Shown: positions 5,913 to 11,535 of the stretch, one piece after another | Layout of the letters: each line of letters opens with the position of its first letter | Position numbering within the stretch: position 1 is the first letter of the stretch | Assembly: GCA_903881535.1 (NCBI GenBank) | Contig: CAIRTT010000161.1 | Location: forward strand, 1 to 11,535 | Reading direction: 5' to 3' | Length of the DNA: 11,535 nucleotides | Source: an uncultured Armatimonadota bacterium | GTDB lineage: Bacteria; Armatimonadota; Armatimonadia; Armatimonadales; Armatimonadaceae | The notes under the pieces: generated by a model | The model's input: the letters and a program-made list of their open reading frames with translations, nothing else | What the model was told of the DNA's origin: nothing | Databases searched by the model: none | Made by a program: the position numbers and the translations under genes

Positions 5913-6296
5913 ATGTCAAACATTCCAGCAGATTTGCTTTACTCGAAGTCGCATGAGTGGGTACGTGTTGATGGTGACACAGTCACGATCGGTATCACAG
6001 ACCATGCTCAGGAAGAGCTAGGCGATGTGGTTTACGCATCCTTGCCGACGGTCGGCCGTATGCTCGCAGCGGAAGATGTCTTCGGTACGGTTGAGTCCGT
6101 CAAGGCTGTCTCTGACTTGTACAGCCCTCTGTCTGGAGAAGTGGTCGAAGTCAACTCCGCACTCGAGGATGACCAGACAGCGATTAATGGCGACCCATAT
6201 GGTGCCGCTTGGATGCTCAAGCTTCGCTTGACTGATGCAAGCCAACTCTCAGCTTTGATGGATGCTGACGCATACCGAACTGAGATTGGAGAGTAA
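5913..6296 (+). CDS. gcvH: Glycine cleavage system H protein (lipoyl carrier)
   Basis: Small carrier whose lipoyl-lysine arm shuttles the aminomethyl group and electrons among the P, T and L proteins. 127 residues, the normal length. The family start YSKSHEWVRVDGDTVTIGITDHAQEELGDVV covers about residues 10-40, and the lipoylation site is K64 in ESVKAVSD. The conserved PLSGEVVEVN and NGDPYGAAWMLKL follow. AAGGGG at 5899-5904, about 8 nt before the ATG, is a good ribosome site. gcvPA starts 3 nt after its stop codon. Lipoylation would need LipA/LipB or LplA encoded elsewhere. It may also reduce the OsmC-like protein at the operon's end, which is speculation. Confidence 0.96.
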   Translation: MSNIPADLLYSKSHEWVRVDGDTVTIGITDHAQEELGDVVYASLPTVGRMLAAEDVFGTVESVKAVSDLYSPLSGEVVEVNSALEDDQTAINGDPYGAAWMLKLRLTDASQLSALMDADAYRTEIGE

Positions 6297-6299
6297 TCG

Positions 6300-7637
6300 G
6301 TGTCCTATCTCCCAAATACCGATGCTGAACGCGCCAAGATGCTGGCTGCAATCGGCGTCAACAACATCAAGGACCTCTTTGTACACATTCCACAGGAAGT
6401 TCAGGATGCCGCAGACTTTAGTCGTCTGACCGATTCCCTTGATGACATGACGTTGCAGCGCAGGCTCATTTCTATGAGCAGCAATTCCGCGGACTTGAAT
6501 TCTAATGCCTGTTTCCTCGGTGCCGGCATATACGATCACTTCATACCGCCAGTTGTAGGTGCAGTCTGCAACCGCTCTGAGTTCTACACCGCTTACACGC
6601 CATATCAGCCGGAAGTGTCGCAAGGCGTTCTCCAGTCAATTTACGAGTTTCAGAGCCTGATCACTCGCTTGACAGGGATGGATGTCGCAAATGCATCCAT
6701 GTACGATGGCGCGACAGCACTCGCTGAAGCAGTAATCATGTCCTGTGACCTGACAAAGCGGCGTACTGTCGTCCTACCTGCGAACTTGCATCCATCCCTG
6801 CGCTCTGTTGTAGAGACATATCTTGAGCCACTTGGAATCAACATTCGGACAGCGGCACAGAACCCTGTGACAGGTGTAACGGAAACTGATACGCTCACAG
6901 AAGACGATGCCTGTATCGTTCTCCAACAACCTAACTTCCATGGAGTCATCGAGGATCTTGGAGCCGCTGTTGCTGCTGCAAAGCTCGTGGGCGCACAGAC
7001 AGTTGTTAGTGTTGACCCGATGAGCCTTGGTATTCTTGAGACTCCAGGTGCACTTGGAGTGGATATTGTTGTTGGTGAGGGTCAGGGCCTCGGATGCTTC
7101 CCGGCGTTTGGTGGACCTCTCCTTGGTCTCTTTGCCTGCAAGAAGGAATACATCCGCCGTATCCCAGGGCGCATTGTCGGTGGCTCCGTGGATACATCCG
7201 GGCGCCGCGCATATACCATGACCCTCCGCACCCGTGAGCAGGACATCCGGCGCGATACAGCAACATCAAACATCTGTACCAACCAGGCATTGTTTGCGCT
7301 TGCTGCAACCGTTTATCTCTCGGTGATGGGCAAGCAGGGCTTCCACCAAGCCGCGACGCTATGTCTCCAGAAGTCTCACTATCTGGCAGCTAAGCTCGTA
7401 GAAGCCGGATTGACGCAGCGCTTCTCCGGACCATTTTTCAAGGAGTTCGTCATCACATGTCCTGCACCAGTTGTTGACATTAACAAGGCGCTCTTGGAGA
7501 AGAAGATTATCGGTGGCTTGCCACTTCCGGGTGCTCCCAATGACATGCTGGTCTGTGTAACAGAGCAGCGCACCAAGGAAGAGTTGGACAGTTTTGTCGA
7601 TGTCCTGGCATCGTTTGTAAAGGGTGAGGTGGCATAG
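6300..7637 (+). CDS. gcvPA: Glycine decarboxylase (P protein) subunit 1
   Basis: N-terminal half of the PLP-dependent glycine decarboxylase. With GcvPB it forms the two-subunit P protein that decarboxylates glycine and loads the aminomethyl group on lipoyl-GcvH. 445 residues, as usual for GcvPA. Signatures: N-terminal MSYLPNTDAERAKML, LGAGIYDHFIPPVV (about 75-88), SEFYTAYTPYQPEVSQGVLQ (about 95-115), MDVANASMYDGATALAEA and the Gly-rich GEGQGLGCFPAFGGPLLGLFA. This half carries no PLP lysine. The start is GTG at 6300, 3 nt after gcvH, with GGAGAG at 6288-6293 as ribosome site. The split form is typical of Firmicutes, Acidobacteriota, Thermotogae and archaea, and differs from the fused GcvP of Proteobacteria. 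Confidence 0.95.
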   Translation: MSYLPNTDAERAKMLAAIGVNNIKDLFVHIPQEVQDAADFSRLTDSLDDMTLQRRLISMSSNSADLNSNACFLGAGIYDHFIPPVVGAVCNRSEFYTAYTPYQPEVSQGVLQSIYEFQSLITRLTGMDVANASMYDGATALAEAVIMSCDLTKRRTVVLPANLHPSLRSVVETYLEPLGINIRTAAQNPVTGVTETDTLTEDDACIVLQQPNFHGVIEDLGAAVAAAKLVGAQTVVSVDPMSLGILETPGALGVDIVVGEGQGLGCFPAFGGPLLGLFACKKEYIRRIPGRIVGGSVDTSGRRAYTMTLRTREQDIRRDTATSNICTNQALFALAATVYLSVMGKQGFHQAATLCLQKSHYLAAKLVEAGLTQRFSGPFFKEFVITCPAPVVDINKALLEKKIIGGLPLPGAPNDMLVCVTEQRTKEELDSFVDVLASFVKGEVA

Positions 7638-7638
7638 G

Positions 7639-9108
7639 ATGTCAACAGAACCGACGATTTTTGAGAAGTCCCGTTCCGGTCGCGTGGGTGTTCAGATGCC
7701 TACTTGTGATGTCCCGGTCGTTGACATGGAATCGCTCCTCCCAGGCGTTGCCCTACGAGCGGGTTTGCCGCTGCCTGAGCTTAGTGAAGGCGATGTGATG
7801 CGTCACTTCCTACGCATTTCGCAGAAGAACTACTGCGTTGACAAGGGATTTTATCCATTGGGTTCGTGCACGATGAAGTACAACCCGAAGATCAACGATG
7901 TAGCCGTTCAAATGCCTGGCTTTGCGCGTGTTCACCCATTCCAACCAGAAGAGACCGTACAGGGTACCCTCCAAGTTCTTTTTGATATGCAGAACTGGCT
8001 CAGCGCGATCCTCGGCATGGATGCCGTTTCCCTTCAACCGGCCGCCGGTGCTCATGGTGAGCTGCTGGGCCTGATGCTTATCCGTGCTTACCATGTAAGC
8101 CGCGGGGATGCGCACCGAAACCTGGTTCTCGTCCCTACAGCAGCACACGGTACAAATCCAGCATCTGCAGCACGGTGTGGCTACAAAACGGTCCCAATCA
8201 CCACCGATGAGCGTGGCCTTACGTGCATAGATGACCTCAAGCGTCAGATTGCAGCATGTGGTGACAACCTCGCAGGCATGATGCTGACAAACCCTAACAC
8301 AGTTGGTCTGTTTGAAGAAGAAATCTGCCTGATTTGTGAGCTGGTCCATGCAGCCGGTGGTCAGATGTACTGTGATGGTGCGAATATGAACGCCCTTGTT
8401 GGCACCGCACGACCAGGTGATATGGGTTTTGATGTGATGCACGTCAACCTACATAAGACATTCAGCGTTCCTCACGGCGGCGGCGGCCCAGGTTCTGGTC
8501 CAGTGGGCATCAAGGCACACCTCGCACCATTCCTTCCAGTGCCAGTGGTCGTCCAGGATGATGCTGGTGTCTACCGTCTAAACTACGACCTTCCCCAAAC
8601 CATTGGTAAAGTTGGGCCGTATTACGGCGCCTATCTTGCAGTGGTCCGTGGATGGGCTTACATCGCGCACTTCGGCAAACAAAACATTCATATGATCAGC
8701 GAGGATGCCGTCCTAAACGCAAACTACCTCCGTGTAGAGCTTGGCCGGACGCTAGATATAGCCTATGACCGTATCTGTATGCATGAGGCCGTCTTCAGCC
8801 TTAAGAACCTCAAGGCGCAGACGGGAATCAAGGCCCTTGAAGTGGCAAAGCGCATCATCGATTATGGATATCACCCACCGACGATGTACTTCCCGCTGAT
8901 TGTCCCTGAGTGCTTAATGATTGAGCCGACGGAGACAGAAAGCCTCGAGACCATCGATGCGTTTATCGTTGCGATGGAGAAAATCGTTGCAGAGTGTCAC
9001 ACAGATCCTGAGACGGTGAAGTCGGCACCACATACCGCACCTGTTGGTCGTATCGATGAAGCGACAGCTGCTCGTAATCTCGATCTTAGCTGGCCAATCG
9101 GAGCATAA
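7639..9108 (+). CDS. gcvPB: Glycine decarboxylase (P protein) subunit 2
   Basis: PLP-bearing half of the split glycine decarboxylase; pairs with GcvPA. 489 residues from the ATG at 7639, which begins right after the gcvPA TAG (1 nt gap) and is preceded by GAGGTGG at 7626-7632. An upstream in-frame GTG at 7624 would overlap gcvPA and add five unneeded residues. Motifs: FYPLGSCTMKYNPK (near residue 75), SLQPAAGAHGELLGL (near 132), AAHGTNPASAA (near 170), YCDGANMNALVG, and HVNLHKTFSVPHGGGGPG with K273 as the expected PLP lysine, followed by the glycine-rich loop. YGAYLAVVRGWAYI and the MEPTE-like IEPTETES near the C-terminus are also typical. The stop is 2 nt before the OsmC-like ATG, so the two are probably translated together. 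Confidence 0.96.
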   Translation: MSTEPTIFEKSRSGRVGVQMPTCDVPVVDMESLLPGVALRAGLPLPELSEGDVMRHFLRISQKNYCVDKGFYPLGSCTMKYNPKINDVAVQMPGFARVHPFQPEETVQGTLQVLFDMQNWLSAILGMDAVSLQPAAGAHGELLGLMLIRAYHVSRGDAHRNLVLVPTAAHGTNPASAARCGYKTVPITTDERGLTCIDDLKRQIAACGDNLAGMMLTNPNTVGLFEEEICLICELVHAAGGQMYCDGANMNALVGTARPGDMGFDVMHVNLHKTFSVPHGGGGPGSGPVGIKAHLAPFLPVPVVVQDDAGVYRLNYDLPQTIGKVGPYYGAYLAVVRGWAYIAHFGKQNIHMISEDAVLNANYLRVELGRTLDIAYDRICMHEAVFSLKNLKAQTGIKALEVAKRIIDYGYHPPTMYFPLIVPECLMIEPTETESLETIDAFIVAMEKIVAECHTDPETVKSAPHTAPVGRIDEATAARNLDLSWPIGA

Positions 9109-9110
9109 AG

Positions 9111-9515
9111 ATGGTAACTCTCACAGTCACTTACACAAGTAGTAAACAATGTGAGATTGTCCACGAGCTGGGGCATCTGGTAAACACGGATGCCCCGAAG
9201 GACATCGGCGGCGATGCATCTGCGTGCTCCCCGACAGACCTCATCGTGGCTGCGCTTGCAGCCTGTGTGCTGACGACGGTCGGGATGTTTGCTGAGAGGC
9301 ACGACATCGACCTCATTGGGATGACATCGACGGTCACCAAGGAAATGAACGCAAGTCCTAGGCGAATCGGGCGGATTGCTCTAACCGTTCACTTCCCAGC
9401 AAGTGTTCCTGATGAAATGCGGGCGACACTTGAAAAAGTTGGCAATGGATGCCCCGTTAAGGCGAGTCTCCACCCCGATGTAGACGTACCCGTCACGTAC
9501 ATCTACGACAAATAG
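9111..9515 (+). CDS. OsmC-family thiol peroxidase-like protein
   Basis: 134-residue OsmC/Ohr-superfamily protein. Members are small dimers that reduce organic hydroperoxides through a reactive cysteine pair. Both expected cysteines are present: C52 in ALAACVLTTVGMFAERH and C114 in GNGCPVKASLHPDVDVPV. The ASACSPTDLIVAALAAC block and RRIGRIALTVHFPA are typical of the YhfA/OsmC-like subgroup rather than classical Ohr. One extra cysteine (C39) is next to the active region. GGAG at 9100-9103 inside the end of gcvPB acts as ribosome site, and the ATG is 2 nt after the gcvPB stop, so it looks like the last gene of the gcv operon. Family is secure; the peroxidase role is inferred from relatives, and the reductant is unknown. 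Known Ohr enzymes can be reduced by lipoyl proteins, which makes the gcv setting suggestive. Confidence 0.88.
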   Translation: MVTLTVTYTSSKQCEIVHELGHLVNTDAPKDIGGDASACSPTDLIVAALAACVLTTVGMFAERHDIDLIGMTSTVTKEMNASPRRIGRIALTVHFPASVPDEMRATLEKVGNGCPVKASLHPDVDVPVTYIYDK

Positions 9516-9539
9516 CCGCTCCAGAGCGAAACCCTCTCG

Positions 9540-11535
9540 TTACAGCGCCTTCGCCATCTTGAACGTCACTTGGCCACGGGTGTTCGGCTTGTTCGGATCT
9601 CCGACAATTAAAAAGTAATCGGTGCCGCTCCGCGTGCGCTGTGAATACGCCATGTAGAGATTGGTTCCTGATTGGCCAGCTACATTTGCAACATTCCCGG
9701 TGCCATTTTGACCGACCAGTCTCGCTGAGATACTTCGTTCAGAATCGATGCGCAGAGTCGTGGTCACAATCACCTGTCTGGTTTCTACATTACCGAGTGA
9801 CTGCTGCAGCGCTGTCAGCTTCGCATTCCATAGCCGGCTAAGAAGAAATCCTTGTTGCATTTCAATCAAGCGATAGCTGAGGCCATTTTGTCGACCAGTG
9901 TCATAGCCAATACCACCAGTCGAAAACAGAGAACGACGATTCCATAATCCAGCGACATGCGTAATCCTGTCCAAATTTCGATCACCTTCGAGCTGCTGAA
10001 TCCTACGTTGAACAACAAAGCCCATATTGATGCCGAAGCCGCGGCGGTTTTGTACATCCACAACCAAAAGGTCGCGATCATAAAAGAACTCACCGGTTGA
10101 TTCTCGGTGGGCACCAGTTTTGCTGTAATCAACGGTGTACGCTTCAATCGCTCCTTTGTCAAAGCGGTTACTCTGAAAGACATTGAAGCTCGATCCACGT
10201 CGATCCTTGTCGATCAGTACGCCAAGAGGACTATAGAAATCACTATCGAGCTGTGACAATCCAATCTTGGCATTAAGCCTGCCAGGGACATCCCGCCAGT
10301 TGGCCGAAAGCTCGCCTGCCATGCCTGCTGCAGACCCCTGGTTCCAGGACTGCAATAACCTGGATGTCAACGAGTATCTCCCACGACCCGACATCTGGCC
10401 CCAATCACCGCTTATACGGGCCACGCGCGAGTCTGCAGACCCTGAGAGATTGTCGGAGACCATCGCTGCACCAAACGATTTGAGAGGTGAAAAAGCCTTG
10501 TCGTAGCGGAACGCTGTCGATGTCCTGTCAAGGGGACCCTCTGCAGTAGATGTCACAAGTGCGCCAAATGTCTGGTTTCCATCCCGGCCGACCAGCTTCG
10601 CACCAGAATCCAAAGCGGTTATACGGCGGGAATAAAACAAGTCCCGCTCTGGCATAAACTCACTGCCTTCGGCAAAAAATGGCCGTCGGTCCAAAAGTGC
10701 CTGCTCGTTATAGCTGAACGCAACCGAATTGAGGTCGTTTTCGATGTTTTGAAAATCGGGGAACAGCGTAGCAAGTGCGGTGACGCCTGATGTCACAGGG
10801 GCCTTGATATCGACACCCAGCTTGGTTCGATTTGTGGCTCCAGCAGTGACGTAGGTATAAGGCAGGATAACGGGAGCAGATGGCGTTTCCGGTAAAGGAC
10901 CTGTCTCAAAGCGTCCCATGAACTGTGCCAAGTTTTTGGTCGTCTGCAAATTAGCGGGAAGCGGCGGGCTTGCTACAGGGTTCGATTCCCGAAAAACTCG
11001 GCGCATCGCAACAAAGCCTATTGAGGATGCCCCTTTCGGATGCTTGAGCAGCTTCCACGGGATGGCGACCTCAGCGGTGTAGCCATTTTCATTCCGCTTT
11101 ACGGCCACCTTCCAATCGCCTGCCCATTTCCAGTTCGAAGATGTTCCACCTTCAAGCTCGGTCAATTGCGTCCCAAGCGTGTTAAAGGCAAAGGTTGAAA
11201 ACCCGATGCCTGCTCCCTGCGAGTCGATATGAAGACGTATGGAGTCATCTTCGAGAACGGCGTTGCTCCCTCGCTGCGTCTCACTTGCACGGATACGAGA
11301 TGCCAGTTTATCTGTGGCCTTTACAAGCACATAGAGAAACTTTCGGTCTGAAAGGAGCCGTATCTCAGTCGATTCCTGAACAGGCGTTGGACCACCGAAC
11401 CGCTCCCAATCCCCAGAATTCGTACCAGCATCCCACTCATTTGCATCAATCGTTCCATCGACAATAACCGGTGTCGTAACAGCAGGAATCGTCGCTGGCC
11501 TAGTTTGTGCAAACGAAGGTAAGGATAGGATAATA
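9540..11535 (-). CDS. CBM9-like/DUF5916 outer-membrane protein (5' end cut)
   Basis: The reading frame stays open to the window's right edge: at least 664 residues, lacking only the first part of the signal peptide (the visible start reads IILSLPSFAQTRP, a signal-peptide end). Next comes a carbohydrate-binding family 9-like domain, recognisable by VIVDGTIDANEWDAG (about visible residues 24-38), an Asp-rich DDSIRLHID block and GYTAEVAIPWKLL. The rest matches DUF5916: LFPDFQNIENDLN, RRPFFAEGSEF, LFYSRRI and the GAKLVGRDGNQTFG hairpin, then a long alternating-residue beta-barrel-like region to the C-terminus (TFKMAKAL). Such proteins are common in Bacteroidota and Acidobacteriota and are thought to sit in the outer membrane; their role is not established, despite the sugar-binding-like domain. 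A GTG at 11330 gives an internal open-frame start but is not the true start. It converges with the OsmC-like gene across a 24-bp gap that holds no convincing terminator. Confidence 0.88.
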   Translation of the reverse strand, partial: IILSLPSFAQTRPATIPAVTTPVIVDGTIDANEWDAGTNSGDWERFGGPTPVQESTEIRLLSDRKFLYVLVKATDKLASRIRASETQRGSNAVLEDDSIRLHIDSQGAGIGFSTFAFNTLGTQLTELEGGTSSNWKWAGDWKVAVKRNENGYTAEVAIPWKLLKHPKGASSIGFVAMRRVFRESNPVASPPLPANLQTTKNLAQFMGRFETGPLPETPSAPVILPYTYVTAGATNRTKLGVDIKAPVTSGVTALATLFPDFQNIENDLNSVAFSYNEQALLDRRPFFAEGSEFMPERDLFYSRRITALDSGAKLVGRDGNQTFGALVTSTAEGPLDRTSTAFRYDKAFSPLKSFGAAMVSDNLSGSADSRVARISGDWGQMSGRGRYSLTSRLLQSWNQGSAAGMAGELSANWRDVPGRLNAKIGLSQLDSDFYSPLGVLIDKDRRGSSFNVFQSNRFDKGAIEAYTVDYSKTGAHRESTGEFFYDRDLLVVDVQNRRGFGINMGFVVQRRIQQLEGDRNLDRITHVAGLWNRRSLFSTGGIGYDTGRQNGLSYRLIEMQQGFLLSRLWNAKLTALQQSLGNVETRQVIVTTTLRIDSERSISARLVGQNGTGNVANVAGQSGTNLYMAYSQRTRSGTDYFLIVGDPNKPNTRGQVTFKMAKAL

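Noticed and set aside
7810..8442. 210-codon minus-strand open frame inside gcvPB
   Set aside because: Antisense shadow of a strongly conserved gene; the translation is Cys/His-rich and matches no known family.
9516..9539. Possible terminator between the OsmC-like gene and the DUF5916 gene
   Set aside because: Only 4-bp stems can be drawn (CGCT/AGCG, AGAG/CTCT) and no T-run follows on either strand.

Overview
The window comes from a Gram-negative (diderm) bacterium with moderate GC, a little above 50% by eye. Diderm is inferred from a large secreted CBM9-like/DUF5916 outer-membrane-type protein at the right edge and a Sec-exported protein at the left. The mix of split glycine decarboxylase (gcvPA/gcvPB), a DUF5916 protein, a YghZ-type aldo/keto reductase and SelA would suit Acidobacteriota (Terriglobia-like). 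Armatimonadota or another deep diderm lineage is possible, and this placement is a low-confidence inference.

Layout from left to right: (1) 83-1060 (+), an exported protein with a DUF4412-like C-terminal part and a Pro/Ala/Lys-rich insert, followed by a strong intrinsic terminator. (2) 1061-1353, an intergenic stretch of about 290 bp holding the terminator and a 75-bp-period degenerate repeat. (3) 1354-2343 (+), a YghZ/Gpr-type aldo/keto reductase whose stop codon overlaps tail-to-tail with selA; a 13-bp hairpin sits just after it, inside the selA 3' end. (4) 2340-4773 (-), a tightly coupled operon tsaE-tsaB-selA (GTGA and ATGA overlaps) of tRNA-linked functions: t6A37 modification and Sec-tRNA synthesis. 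(5) 4774-4814, a very compact divergent control region with two mirror-image -10 elements flanking a 7+7 bp perfect palindrome. (6) 4815-9515 (+), the operon gcvT-gcvH-gcvPA-gcvPB-osmC-like, encoding the T, H and two-subunit P proteins of the glycine cleavage system plus a small OsmC-family thiol peroxidase. (7) 9540 to the right edge (-), the DUF5916 protein, cut by the window only at its signal peptide.

Together the gcv genes turn glycine + THF + NAD+ into CO2, NH3, methylene-THF and NADH through the lipoyl arm of GcvH. The L-protein (lpd) and the lipoylation enzymes are not in the window. The OsmC-like gene follows gcvPB after 2 nt, which invites the idea that it draws electrons from lipoyl groups. 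There is no room for a glycine riboswitch upstream of gcvT, so control probably acts through the palindrome shared with the tsaE operon. No tRNA, rRNA, CRISPR array, insertion sequence or phage gene was seen. Nothing in the window is clearly a new biological system. The most unusual items are the shared palindromic control region, the OsmC-gcv coupling, the hairpin at the gpr/selA junction and the 75-bp repeats.
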